The notes: a model not told the origin generated them from the letters alone. Positions 1 to 12,086 are shown, counted from the first letter of the stretch. The stretch is DNA of 64,000 nt from Oopsacas minuta (GCA_024704765.1 JAKMXF010000332.1:900060-964059), one strand, 5' to 3'. Translations and numbers: made by a program.

Positions 1-534
1 CAAGTCATTCAATTCTCCCTTTGTACATGTTTGTGGCTCTAGTAATTCATCTTTCGGGACATAATTACCATCTGTAGAATCTGTATGAACATCTTCCATC
101 ATATCAGACCCGATTTTAATTTGCTGTGGCTTGGGAATTGGGATTGGTAATGAGATGTCGTGTGGAATTGGCCTGCGAGCAGAATCCAAGTCTGGGCAAA
201 CAAGAGCGTGCTTGTTCTTGGCTGAGAATCCTGTAATGTCGATAAGGCAAAAGTAACAATCATCAAGGTGATTTTTCTGTTCCCTCCAGACCATGGGTAT
301 TGCAAATGGCATTGAAACTTTCCTTTTGTTCAACCAATCACGTAGTCCACTTGAACAAGTAGTGCATATAACATGTGGTGCCCACGACTTGTCTTGGTCA
401 CCAAGTGGACATTCGAAGTATAATTTGTTTATGTTCTTTAATTGATTTGTGATTGGTCGTCTTTGTGATTTTACGCAAAAAAGACCACAAACGTAACAGA
501 AATTGTCGGGATGAGTTCTACAATTACGATGCAT
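1..534 (-). CDS. Uncharacterised Cys-rich protein, partial (C-terminus beyond window)
   Basis: An open frame on the minus strand starts at the ATG at 534 and runs 178 codons to position 1 without a stop, so the protein continues outside the window. Visible features are CYVCG near residue 13, GDQDKSWAPH near residue 45 followed by CxxC (ICTTC), FAIPMVWREQ near residue 78, DCYFC near residue 92, then a Pro-rich stretch (IPIPKP) and an acidic tail. The paired cysteines and histidines suggest zinc binding. From memory, proteins with this GDQDKxWAPH / WREP / DCYFC layout are common, multi-copy and uncharacterised in several invertebrate genomes; I cannot name a function. A decayed copy with the same motifs lies at about 27,600-27,960, which suggests a mobile or amplified origin. 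It could be a live gene or a young copy of a repeat-borne ORF. Confidence 0.6.
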   Translation of the reverse strand, partial: MHRNCRTHPDNFCYVCGLFCVKSQRRPITNQLKNINKLYFECPLGDQDKSWAPHVICTTCSSGLRDWLNKRKVSMPFAIPMVWREQKNHLDDCYFCLIDITGFSAKNKHALVCPDLDSARRPIPHDISLPIPIPKPQQIKIGSDMMEDVHTDSTDGNYVPKDELLEPQTCTKGELNDL

Positions 535-1424
535 GTTTATAATTTGATTTGCTTGAATTCAAATAAGTAAAGTCATTTATATTCCAGATAATTGGATCAA
601 AATAGGCATGCTGATATAGCTATTTAGTAACTAGGTAATACTATACTGTTGAAAAAATGGATATTGGATTTCAGAATAACTAGAAGTGCTAGAGAAATTC
701 TGATTGCAGATTCGAGTTCAGCATTCAAAAGTATGCTAAGATAAATGTATGTGATCCCTGATGAGAAATCTTGTTGAGTTGTGTTATAAGTATGGGAGCG
801 GTATTTCAAATTCAATTGAATATATCTTAATTTCTAATACAAATTCAAACAATATACCGGTAATTGAATTAATAAGATAAGTATGAATAATATCAAAGGT
901 TTAGTAGTAAATCTGAATATAGAGTTCTAACAAGTGATTGAGTACCCAAAATTATTTAACTAATAATACTTCCAAATTCTTCTTGTTTATGGGGCTCAGA
1001 ATATTATAATTAACAATTTTATATATCTTACATTCCAGAACACGTTGCTTATAATATAATTATTACTTAATTCAAAGAATCATTTCAAATAGATATTTTG
1101 TTTACGATTAACGCTAGATTCGGATAAAACGATAGGTAGTTGAGGTAAAACTTCCCATTGTTCTTCAAAACAAGTACAATATATTCGCGGCGCTATAAAG
1201 TAAACATTTGCTCACTCAACTCAACTTAATTATATTTGGAACAAATTTCAATTTATTCCAAATAATTGATTGTATGCTACTGTAGATTTCAGGTACACAA
1301 ATTCAGCAACTTGTGAAGTAATTGTTACTTGCCAATTTGATTTGTTAAAATGTATGGGAGCGGCGCTCCCACTACATGAAAAACTATGAGAACGGCGCTC
1401 CCACCCGCTCCCACAGCAGGACAC
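535..1424. other. No gene seen; GC-rich palindromic patch near its end
   Basis: AT-rich non-coding sequence. The only local structure is at 1,351-1,427, where GGGAGCGGCGCTCCC (1,356-1,370) is a 7-bp inverted repeat around one G, followed by a second CGGCGCTCCC and CCGCTCCCA. The patch is strikingly GC-rich for its surroundings and may be the edge of an old element. Confidence 0.4.
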
Positions 1425-2280
1425 CACTGCTACTATCCATTAGGTCTCACGGTGACAATTGAAATATGGACCAGGGATGGGGTCCCCGATCTACTGTGAA
1501 AATGGTGATTTCTTCTTTTATTGCCAAATATGGTCAAACCTAGTCTACCAATCATAGGACTACATATTATTAAGATAAATTGGGACCGTGGATGCAATTA
1601 CAGGTTGGATTTATTAATGAACCACAAGGTTAAATATTTAGTTTATTATTCAACCAAAACATTCGAAAATTTTATTTAATAAATAAATGTAGTAGAAAAT
1701 TATTCACTCGTCCTTAAGATATTCATATACTCATTTGCTCTTCGAATTCTGTCACTCTTGAACTTTTCCCTACTCTTCGCAAACTTGTATCCATTGAAGC
1801 GAATTGTTTAATAGCTAATAAAGTGAAAAATTACGATTCCAAGGTAGTTTTGAAAGGATTAGAGAAACGAATGTTAAAAAATTTAATTCTTAGTACTTTC
1901 ATTTGGCAGAACAGCTAACAGGTCCTATATTTAGGTTTTTCTCAGTAATTTTCTTTTCCATCAATTTCTACATGTAATTTAACTCAGTTGCAACTTCTTG
2001 TAGTTTCTATATAAGTTATTAACAATCAAAATACGAATTGTTACATTCCTGGTGAATTATATTTGGACAACATAATGATGGAAAATCCATCCATATTTCA
2101 TCCACAATTGCATCCATGGTCCCAATTTCTCTTAATAATATGTAGTCTTATGCTTAGTGGATTAGGTTTGACCATTTTGGCAATAAAAGAAGAAATCACC
2201 ATTTTCACAGTAGAGCGGGGGCCCCATCCCTGGTTCATATTTCAATTGTCACTGTGAGGCCTTATGTATAGTACGCTATG
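1425..2280. mobile_element. TIR element of about 0.85 kb without coding capacity
   Basis: The left arm (about 1,425-1,610) and right arm (about 2,096-2,280) are inverted copies. Shared landmarks are CTCAC(G/A)GTGACAATTG, then CCAGGGATGGGG, ATGGTGATTTCTTCTTTTAT and GGATGCAATT. The interior (1,611-2,095) holds no transposase. This is the layout of a non-autonomous DNA transposon or foldback element. The exact ends and target duplication are not certain; a TA is present at both candidate inner ends. Confidence 0.65.
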
Positions 2281-4380
2281 GTTGAATCTAAAACATAATT
2301 TAGTTAATAAAGTGAATACTTTGCAATTTTAATCAGAATTTCCCTCAAAATGACGAAATCTTTCCCCCAGAATCAAGGGCATCATTAAGTTGCTTGTGTT
2401 GCGGGTGCCTAATGCCAGCATTGCATCCAAGTTTTACTAGGAATTTTTCACAATAGCAAAAATATCTTGTATCTCATAGATATGATGTCTATATACCTAT
2501 TATAAGATTTTGCAATTCTTTACGTTTACATAAATATACATCGTAATCTATTTAAGGAATCACAAGTTGAAATCTCTATTAGGGTATAGGGTATTTTCCT
2601 AACTAAACAATATTATGCATGTTTTGTGTTGGAAACTCGTCGGACTGACCAAACTAAGACATAACAATAACAAAGTTCCAAATACCTAGTTTACTTTCTG
2701 AACAGGGGAGGAAAATGGGGGAAAGGTCCTCCCATAGACGTAATATTAAAGTCCTGCACATTTCCCATTAATGCTTTTGAAGAAGGAGTAATTGTTATGA
2801 TCAGTGGGTTGTTCTGCCATCAATTCTTGTATAGATCTAAACTTTGAAGCAGATTTGGCAATTAATATTCCCTAATTAAAAAGTTATAAATTTTTGAAGT
2901 GCGGTACACCAAAAATGAGCAAAAACCGAAGTCCTCAAGGCCTTGGGCCTAGTAGCAACAACATTATAGCCTCAATCATTCTAAATTTACTTCAGATTTT
3001 AGACAACATATCATATATAACGCACAAAAATTTTCAGAGCATAAAAACAAGTATTTCTTCATTAGCATTAGCCTGATTTGGAAAAAACATTGTTTTGAGA
3101 TAATTGAAGTTAAAGTTTTAGTACAAAATTTTTGTATATCTATATACATTTGTGGTGTTTCGTCCCGGCGAGGACTCATTGGTTAAGCTTTGCCTTGTCT
3201 TAAGACACCACATCGCTTTGGACTGGTCCATAAAATACAAAGTCAATCAAAAGTTGTGATAATCTCCAATCAAGGCAGGTTACATAATGGCGATCATCAA
3301 ATGATCAACCAATAGATTTGAAAATCTATATCAGGACAAAATCAGTCATGCGGCTAAAATAAAAATGCCAATAGTAGGTTGATTACTTATACCTACCAAA
3401 TTTCCACTTATAAACTACTTAAGATCTAAATTTTTGCATAAATATATATTTCATCGAATATTGTTCTCTCTGTGTCGGAAAAACTAAAATTACAATCTGC
3501 ACAGACAGCTTAATAATATAGTAATTAAGAGATACCAAGGAATGTTCAATTTTTGGCCTTGGCCCCACTGATACACAACTACTGCCATATTATCGGGAAA
3601 GAAGCCAGTCAATCAATGTAACTCGGATATAACACAACTAGGAATAGTCTTACTCTTGGTGTTCGTTTGCTTGTCCGTTGTCAGCGAAATGATTATGGTT
3701 TGTAAATTTACATCGAATCTCGCAATTATTTGGTTAACTATCTATGTATTGCTATTTTTATAGACTTTTCCTCAACGACCACAGTAAACTACCGTTATAA
3801 TGAAATGATTCTTTACCCCGTATAGGTTGAATTCAATTGATTACTACAAAAGTCTTACTACAAACTTACACTTATAATGAAATAAAATGGGGTCCTCCTG
3901 CAATGTTATTTGCTTAGTCTAATTTCATATCATTATTAGAATCTATTCGATGATAATATGTGAAATTATTCGAATGAATGGCCCTAAATATGATTTCAAT
4001 TTATCTTCAGCCAGCCAAATGCATCAAAATATTATAGTACAGTTATAATTGTAAATGAATTAGTAAAGTTCTGATATAGTATGCACTGAAGTAGTCAAAA
4101 GTCTTCTTGAACTCGACTAGTGCTCTATAAGTATTTACTAGTAGTTATTCAGAGCCTTAGTTTACTCAAGTCAATGAAATTTATTCATAATACTATTCGG
4201 TTTAATAATTCTGGACAATCAGTTCCAAAGTGCTAAAGTGCCAAAGTGCCGATTCATCTAATGGCCAGATATTTGTAATTATTCCCGTTCCTTATCAATG
4301 TGGTTTGTTAGATATATAATTTAACCACTTGTGATTAGATCCATTTTTAATTATTTTATTACCATGGATAATAGAATTTC
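2281..4380. other. No gene seen
   Basis: About 2.1 kb of AT-rich DNA. No long frame, no recognised transposase motif and no convincing inverted repeat was found. Confidence 0.4.
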
Positions 4381-4995
4381 ACACTTGTAATCGAGTTAAT
4401 AGTACTAACTCAATCAAGAGGAACTTTCTCTCGATATAGGAAACTCCAATAAGCTAGGTGCATTGATAAAATTTGGATAATATAGACTAAATTTGAGATT
4501 AGTTTGGCAAATAAAATTCTATTTACCTGTGATTTTTATCAACATTGATTCACTGAAGACACAATACGATCCATTAGGCAGCAACATTAATCCCTCTTAT
4601 CCAACTATATAATCTTCTTGGCACAACCACACTAATTAACTATTCACTCCAAACATATAATTACTATTATTGTATAGGATTATATCCAGGCATGAAGGTG
4701 CCATATAATATTCTATCCCCCATAATAAATAGAAATCCATGAAAACAGGTTCCAACATCAATAAAGCGGCTTGAGTGATGCTGGAACAACAGCTATGCGA
4801 TTAAATAGTACACGAATGGTTTCTAACATACAACCTAACCTCGTGAATACGACACTAACGAACGGTCATATTGTTCCACCTTAGCCGTTAATACAAATTT
4901 ACCAACTATTGTAGGTAACAGACTATATGCAAATACATATTCGCCTTACCCAGAAGTTCTATTAACTGAATTCAAATTAATGAGATTGCACTCAG
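4380..4995 (+). mobile_element. Internally deleted Merlin-type element (copy 1)
   Basis: This stretch aligns in blocks with 7,525-9,372. Shared blocks include AATAAGCTAGGT, TTATCAACATTGATT, AATCCCTCTTATCCAACTAT, GCGATTAAATAGTACA, ACATACAACCTAACCTCGT and AACAAACTATATGCAAATA-like sequence. Only a short piece of the Merlin transposase frame (the YILPGTT region, about 4,575-4,625) remains. It is best read as a deleted, non-autonomous relative of the neighbouring element. Ends were not defined. Confidence 0.55.
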
Positions 4996-5149
4996 GGGTA
5001 TAGTCCTAGAAAAGATAGTAGGGGTGCTAACCTAGACAAACACCCATTGAAATTCAAAAGTACAATTCGTATATCATACAGTGTGTTCAAGTGTAACAAC
5101 ATAGTTCCACAACGCAACTCCTATTGCAAACAATCATTATAAATATCAA

Positions 5150-5700
5150 CGTTATCGTTGCAGATAATCCAATATACAAGTGATAAAAACCGCCAGACAT
5201 ATTATTGAACTAACTAACAATATAGACATAGATAAACCAAGAAAAACCGTATTAATTAAACGGTTGAAAGAAACGCCATAGTTGATCTTCGTGTACGGTT
5301 TTTGCAGATAAACTATGTGTTTTGATTTCAGTTGCAAAACGATGTTTGCGCAACCATGCATTAGCATAGTCAGGTGGTTTCTAGCAGCTCTAAGGTGGTC
5401 CATTGAATTTGATGAACATCAATGATGATACATGATAAGCTACAGCTTGCTAAGCATGTCAGTGATAATAATGTTCATATGAGTAAAACCGCATTTACAT
5501 TCGGCTGTGTTGACGGAATATCTTTTGTGCACATAACAAATGGCTGCAAGTCATTAGGCATTTACGGCCGAAATTATGAACATAATCCTTGAATGCATTT
5601 AGAATCAGTCGAGATGGAAGATTAAAACGTGTACAAAGTTCTATTATTGCATCTTCACCAAATCTAGGAGGCAATTCAAAGGGCCTCAAAGCTACATCAA
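5150..5700 (-). pseudogene. hAT transposase C-terminal remnant
   Basis: The minus strand encodes ELPPRFGEDAIIELCTRF near 5,680-5,625. After a frameshift it reads like the hAT C-terminal region: a degenerate 'TIPCSTAECERGF'-type stretch, then a piece resembling 'GPPL..WNP..YV..WL'. The frame carries stops and shifts. Similarity to the ZMYM/SCAN-type hAT dimerisation region is from family knowledge. No terminal repeats were identified. Confidence 0.45.
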
Positions 5701-6414
5701 GCTCTGAACAATTCTACACGTTTGTACTATTCTAAAACTTTTCTATAGGTTATAGTTTTGTTGCTGTGGTTGAATGAAGAATATACATGTCGTCGGTAAT
5801 CAGTCAATTGTTCTTAGATGTTTAATATTTATTAGTTTTTAACAATAGGTTCTTTTAGTGCAGTATGTAATATAGATTCATCGAAAATCTAAATTTATGA
5901 ATTGGGACTAAAATGTATTATGAATATAGTACTATGATTGTTTTCGTGTTTTTGATAAATTTATTTTTCTTATCACTATGCTTGTATGCCTTTAGTTTGG
6001 TTAAATACATATTCTTTGTTAAAAAATCATGATTGTATCAACTCTGAGAGTGATGTTGTTAGTGTTGCCTGATATTTCAAGCCTCCTCCTTGTCTTATGC
6101 CCTCACCATAATCACCCTCCGATATCCTGCCGAGCTCTATTTTGGATGCCCTTTCATAGTTTTGGATTATATTGCAAATTGAATTTCACTTAGTTAGTTT
6201 AAATATTTTCATTATTTACTAATACATATTCCATTCATAACAGTACTCCTCAAAGTCAAGTGCAAGTCTCCTTAGACTATTTGAGAAAGTATACATTTTT
6301 GAAATTTCGCATATTTTTCTAATTACTATCCGTTCTAATTCTTTCCAGATTCCCGCATCCCAAATCAAGTATTAAAGAAATTTCGAATGGATTGTGTCTC
6401 AATAGTTCCTCACA

Positions 6415-7016
6415 AATGTGAATCGGTGCAATTGCAGAATTTTACATCTCCCCAACCTATATAATGTGGTCAAAAATCACTATATACATCGTTCGAGAAC
6501 TCGTTAAGAGAAGCTGATAGAGCTAAAAGTAACGAACTTTTTCCTTAGCTTAGTAAGCCAAATCTTATGGAGAAAATTGTATTATTTACTATGGTCGTTT
6601 TTATTGATGTATACATACAATTACCATATGAATGCTCATATTGTCGATATTAAGGTTATGCACATTTGCTACTATACTCTTTCATGTTCATTTGTTTAGT
6701 ATTAATTCGCAACACTAAATATACAATGCAACATTGCGTTGAATATTTTGCTTGCAACTAAATTGTATCCTGTTTATGAAGTCGTTCAAACGTTACCATA
6801 TTTGCCAACTATTCTGTTGGTTGGCGGGACATCCCGATTTTTCGCCCGGATATGTGTTTATTGCCAATGTGGCTAATGACTGGCCAAAACTTGCCACCAC
6901 CCTTAATTGTCCCTCTATTTTGTAGTCCAGTCTAATTCAAATATGCTACATACAACGATTTCCAGCTCAATTAGACCCTGTTTTCCGATTTTTTCTTCAC
7001 TCAGATTGGTAAGTAT
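6415..7016 (+). repeat. Dispersed repeat A, uninterrupted copy
   Basis: This segment is found again in inverted orientation, split into two parts, at 12,895-12,452 and 9,629-9,421. Shared landmarks include TTTGCCAACTATTCTGTTGG, ACCATAGTAAATAATAC-like sequence in reverse, and GTCCAGTCTAAT..AATATGCTACAT. It has no coding signal. It supplies the empty-site sequence for the hAT insertion at 9,630-12,451. Confidence 0.75.
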
Positions 7017-7524
7017 GGGGTTGACACTTGACACTGTAATACCCCGAGTATATTTAGCCAATTCAAGGCAAAAGTATATTTTGGATAGCAGAGTATACGA
7101 TGGGTGGTGGTGTTTGCCTGGACCAAATGTGTGGTGTAAAATGTCTATTATGGGTCAACTTAAGCAAGTGTAATCAGTTTGTAACTGCAACACACTCTTA
7201 TTATAACTTATTGCTCTGGACCGGTACGGACCCGGTTTTATTTCGTAATCTCCGACTTTGGATGTATGCGGAGTAAGATCAATTATTTCAAGCGAATGGG
7301 GCTAATGAATCACTTTGTTATCGTGAGAGTTTAGCCATTTAATTGATATTAGCAACAACGGAAGTTTACAGTACAGGGACTTATGAGGTGGCGTAACAGA
7401 ATAATCTGCAATTTATATTAATGGTGAGATGTGATGAATGCTGCAACAGTAACCATGTGATTCCTGCGTCCCTACTATACCAGTATTGCTAGACAGTCAA
7501 CTCTGCGTCATTAGGGCAAACTCT
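7017..7524. other. No gene seen
   Basis: Non-coding DNA between repeat A and the Merlin element. A short frame at 6,907-7,173 is not supported by any motif. Confidence 0.4.
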
Positions 7525-9372
7525 TGTAATTGAGTGAAATTAGTAATTCAATCAGACAATTTTCTCTTGAATTAGGAATTTTAATAAGCTAGGTACGTAC
7601 TAGGTACATTGCCAAATTGTGGATTAATATGGCCAAATCCAATTTTATTTCCTTGTGATTGTTATCAACATTGATTAGCGGATGACAATATAACGATCCG
7701 AATGAGAAATTATTGGATTGGGGATTATTTACATAACTGTTCTTTTACAACCAACAATCACTTACCATGTAGCAAATTTGCTTGGGATTAAACATGAGAA
7801 GTGTGGTACAAATTTGTGGTTTCAGATTTAATTTTTATTGAATAGATTAATTGATGTGTTCATAGTTATTCCAGCATCAATTAGATAAAAATTTGGAATT
7901 ATTGGACTGCTGTTTGTCTGGTTACTGAGTTGAACAACAAATGGTTTAGGAAAGTGGCACGCAAACCATTTATAATTATTACCTATAATTGCTGAATACA
8001 TTCCATACGATCATACAATGCATTTCGATTAATCCTAAGTAAAGTATGAAAATTCGCTTCCATGAGGATTGGTTCATTTATTGAAGGTGATCATATACCA
8101 TTAACTGAGTTGGTAGAATTCCTTTATTTCTGGGCTGATAATCTGCAAAGTACTGCATTTTTACACAAGAATGGGGTGGGGAGAGCATACTACAACTGAC
8201 TAGACGAATTTTTCTCAGAGCCCTATGTGTTTAGGAATTTTTAGTCAATCCTCAACCAATTGGAGGGCCTGCGCCTATTTTAGAAATTGATGAATCAAAA
8301 TTTCTACATCGAAAGTATTGAAGAGTTCGTATGCTCTCAGGTCAATAGTTAATTGGAGGGATAGATAGAGAAATATAAGATTCATTTATTAAACCAATTC
8401 AAGGCAGTTCGGCAGCAAAATTAATCCCTCTCATCCAACTATATATTCTTCCGGGCACTACAATCTTTTCTGACAAATGGGCTTCGTATCTTGCTATCCC
8501 TGCTGCAACTTTTCAACATCTCAGCGTCAACCATAGCCTCAATTTTGTTGATCCTACCACAGGAGTACATACTCAAACAGTTGAGAGTATATGTGGTAGA
8601 GCGAAGAAACGACTGAAGAATTGTATGACTACTAACCCCATACTGTTAGATACTCACTTATCTGAAGTTTGTTTACCGAAAAAATACGGACGAGCTAGTC
8701 TCTCAAACCTAATCATGGAAATATGGAACAATATCCAGTTGTCTAATTGTTGTTTTGATAGTTAATTCGGTTACCAGTAATTAGTACCATACTTCTAGCT
8801 TCTGCTTTTTGTGTTTCTTTTGTGGCAGTATATGCTATATTGTAGATTCTTGTTTAAAGGAGTAAATAGAAAACTTAATACTAATTATTTGCTCCACAAT
8901 AACTACTACCCATAGTAATAAATCCAGAGTATGAAAGAGTCCCCTTTATGTGATTCAGGAGTGTAAGGTGTAGCAGCGGATACACACTGGAGCAAATCCT
9001 ATTTAATTGCAAACAATTTACAAATTTCATCACTATTCTGTATCTAATTCAGTATTCTTGATGTAAAGAGCGGGTGCTGGTACACTTGTATAATTCACCA
9101 TTCATTGAAATGGTTTGAGGTTGCTTGTTGCAACATTACTAACGCAACTTGAGAGAAGCTGGACCAATAACTATGCGATTAAATAGTACATGAATTGTTT
9201 TTAACATACAACCTAACCTCGTTGATACGAACACAAACAAACGGTCAAAATTGGTTCGCCTTAGCAGGAGTAATACAATTGAAAAATCATTGTAGGTAAC
9301 AAACTATATGCAAATATATGTGCGCCTTATCCGGGAGTCTATTAACTGGGTTCGAATTAACGAGGTGCCACT
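7525..9372 (+). mobile_element. Merlin-type DNA transposon (copy 2), decayed
   Basis: The segment carries a Merlin-like transposase remnant (8,060-8,765), and its non-coding flanks match copy 1 at 4,380-4,995. Its 3' part (about 9,222-9,371) has a short inverted pair, ACCTCGTTGATACGAAC versus GTTCGAATTAACGAGGT, also traceable in copy 1. Merlin elements are known for an IS1016-related DDE transposase and 8-9-bp duplications. I could not fix the termini, so the boundaries only mark where similarity between copies starts and stops. Confidence 0.6.
8060..8765 (+). pseudogene. Merlin (IS1016/ISXO2-like) DDE transposase, disrupted
   Basis: From about 8,260 a single frame reads IGGPAPILEIDESKF, HRKY, then YILPGTTIFSDKWASY, VNHSLNFVDPTTGVHTQT and VESICGRAKK, ending at the TAA at 8,763. 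This is the Merlin/IS1595-type catalytic core: the aspartate in EIDES, the aspartate in SDKW and the glutamate in TVES fill the DDE positions. At least three in-frame stops lie between HRKY and YILPG, and the N-terminal part (FIEGDHIPL..LVEFLYFW, from about 8,070) is in another frame. Cannot be functional as it stands. The family assignment rests on the order of these motifs. Confidence 0.82.
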
Positions 9373-9420
9373 GCATACATAGAGGCCTTTGGGGAATCTT
9401 GTGTTAAGAAACGCATACTT

Positions 9421-9629
9421 ACCAACCTGAGTGAAGAAAATTCGGGACATAAGGGTCTAATTGAGCGAGACATCGTTGGATGTAGCATATTTGCATTAGA
9501 CTGGATTACAAAATAGAGGGACAATTAAGAGTTGTGGCAAGTTTTGGCGGGACATTAGCCTAATTGGCAATCAACACATATTCCAGGGCTAGAAATCTGG
9601 ATGTCCCGTCAACCAACAGAATAGTTGGC
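9421..9629 (-). repeat. Dispersed repeat A, interrupted copy, distal part
   Basis: Inverted match to about 6,811-7,016 (ACCAACAGAATAGTTGGC; GTCTAATTGAGC; AGACTGGA). It is interrupted after GTTGGC at 9,629. The other part resumes with GTTGGC at 12,452. Confidence 0.75.
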
Positions 9630-10059
9630 TGGATTTCATGCAGAGGGTGGGGTGCTCAGGGATTTCCCCTTCCAAAATTGTATTCCCCCCATTAAAATTT
9701 GGCCATATACGGTATATACCATTATTACATATAACGGTGGGAAACATTCATTAGTGTTACCTACAAAAACTAATTTAGAGATTAATACGACAATTTTTCT
9801 CTTTGAAAATTGCAAGAATCTCATTAAACACTGACTGTAGTTCCGGGCCTTCTATAGCGATCCTCATTAGCCTTGACAACTACAATCAGCCAACCGATTT
9901 CTAAGTCTAGTCATTATCATTTTCATCTGGCTAAATTAAAGTTCAACTGGTGCAGTTCCAACGGGCAAAAATAAAAATCTGAATAAGATTAAATGTCTCT
10001 GGGAATATACTTGCAAAGGATGTGCAAAACATCATAGAGGCTACCACATCCTGCATACT

Positions 10060-12086
10060 CGGAATCTCTGGTGTCTCTTTTAGTGATTAATCTTTCTTTC
10101 TCATGGAGCATTGCCCTTTGTATACTTTGCATTCAGAAACTAAATCTTCAGTATTCAATATTGGGGGGGATGTGTAAATGGTTCCTTCAGCGTAGAGAAA
10201 TCAGCTTTTTTGTTCTGCATGAATGTATTCAGCTTCGCATCCAGGTCAAGAATTTCTGAGAGGAGAACTATGCCACTAATTCCAACTAGACTTGCGAAAA
10301 TAGTGTTAATACCAAATGCTTCGCATCACCAGAATTTTCATGCAATTGTTGAATAGTAATAATGTGTGCTTCTAGTGCCTTGTGGATAGCCCGACGCAGA
10401 GTTCATGGAAAAGCTAACGAGTATCACTTGGTATTCTTATCTTGAGTTGTGGCAAATTCAGAACCATTTGGATCTCTTTGAGAGTTTCAGCTTTCTTGGG
10501 AGAGTAATAAAATTTTCCAAAGATTTGTCATCAGTTCGAATACCTTTTGTATTTCTGGTATTTTTATGCTGCTTCCATGCTAGCAAGCTGGAGCCTGTGG
10601 AATATACTGTGAATATACAGAGCATGGCCTGCATGTGTTCGAATTCGTTTCTGAACCAGAGTATTCACACCTGCAGATGTTGCTTCCCCATCATATGCTT
10701 GACCAACAAGTTTCCTATATTCAAATCCTTTCTCTTCAATATATGAAGTGAGTGCCTTGGGAATTGATTCAGCATCTGTGTAGTTTACATGTATAACAGT
10801 CATGAAGTGTTCTGTGGGTTGACCATCCACTACCCACCTACAAAAGATAGATAATTCTTCATGGGAAGAAACATCTGCACACTAATCTGCCATGATTGTG
10901 AAATAAGAACTCGAGTTCAAGCTATTTTACAAATTTCGTTCAATCCAAAAGTCAATCGCTTCAATGATGTTTGTTGCTGAGAAAGAAGATATGTATTGTG
11001 AATTACGTCCACCTTTCTCAGTGTGATGTTTTGAGTAATTCATCGCCATTCGCAATGAGGAGTTCCACTAAATTTCCGTATGTGGTGGTATGAGGAATGT
11101 GATTCTTAGCTAAAAGTACGCAGATCTAATGAGTTCAGTAGTATCTCACGGTTTCTTATTCGTTTCTCTTCTGATTCCTTAACGGCATGAGAGCACTACA
11201 TCTGGAGAACATTTTGATGAGTTGCAGCCTGTTCAGACATTTTGGAAACTACTAGGGCATTAGGATCGTACGATCATTGATCACTCGATCACGATCGCGA
11301 TACTTTTTGACGATCTGGCGACGATCGGCGATCATTGTCTCATTAAGGATCGAATGTAAGATCGCGATCCTTTTTTGCACAAAAATTTTAATTAATTTTT
11401 GTATACTTTGAATGCTACTATCATTCGCGTTTTTTATACTTAGGTAATTGCTCCATGTGTTCAAATAGCAGTAATATTCGTTCCTAGAATACGTTGATTC
11501 TCCACCTATGTTTCTTTTTGGCATAAGAAATGATGTAACTATCAAAAATATATGTCTTGAATATTACACAAACTATCGGAAAAATGATCGAGATCGGGTT
11601 CGCGATCTTGTTTAACACGATCGAATAATGCCTTAGAAACTACGATCGTGTCTCTATCCCATTCAGAACTGTTGTGCTGTTTTAGCATGTCTGTGGCATG
11701 ATTCCAGTCCCTTAGACCTCTTGTTGTCCATGCTCCTCTTGCTGAAGCAGGAGGGTCACACTTTCCTGACATACTCTCAGAACATTCCATCTTTAGCATT
11801 CTCAAAGTAGACCCAATCATATTTCATTTCCCAACGAGAATTGTATGTTAGGTGAGATTTGTACTCAATCTTTTGCTGAGCTTTGCTTAGTTCTGGAGCA
11901 TGGACAGAAGTTGACAGCATAATGGATTGTGGTGTGGATGGCAACAATCTTTGGGATTTTTGAAGTTATATGGACTGGTTTCTACTTCTTCCCACACAGA
12001 TTCCATCAATTCATATTTCATATTATCATCACTACCGCTCTCTACGTCAGTTTCCTTAGCTCTCTTTCTCGGCAAAACTTATCCAT
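10060..12086 (-). pseudogene. hAT transposase with TTF-type zinc finger, disrupted
   Basis: The frame begins at the ATG at 12,086 (MDKF) and shifts at once into a Lys/Arg-rich acidic N-terminus (PRKRAKETDVESGSDDN). Next comes a TTF-type finger with GMFCEYV and HRHAKTAQQF. After the MITE insertion it continues with GRNSQYISSFSATNIIEAID, TIMAD followed by a TAG where the family has an acidic residue, SHEELSIFCRWVVDGQPTEH, then FEYRKLVGQAYDGEATSAG and QKRIRTHAGHALYIH. The latter set is characteristic of ZMYM-type hAT transposases: the first catalytic aspartate in MAD and the second in GQAYDG. Multiple frameshifts, several stops and the MITE at 11,253 make it non-functional. Confidence 0.82.
11253..11635. 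mobile_element. 383-bp hAT-type MITE with perfect 8-bp TSD
   Basis: It starts TAGGGCATTA and ends TAATGCCTTA (reverse complement TAAGGCATTA), 9 of 10 bases matching. GAAACTAC is duplicated exactly at 11,245-11,252 and 11,636-11,643. Removing the element and one duplication restores continuity of the host hAT transposase between the zinc-finger region and the downstream part. Both ends are studded with GATCG motifs. It encodes no transposase; the short minus-strand frames inside are incidental. Confidence 0.9.

Noticed and set aside
2063-2257. 64-codon plus-strand frame
   Set aside because: It lies almost wholly in the right inverted arm of the TIR element; no protein-like motif.
10405-10746. 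113-codon plus-strand frame
   Set aside because: It is the antisense of the hAT transposase segment carrying YDGEATSAG and QKRIRTHAGHA; shadow frame.
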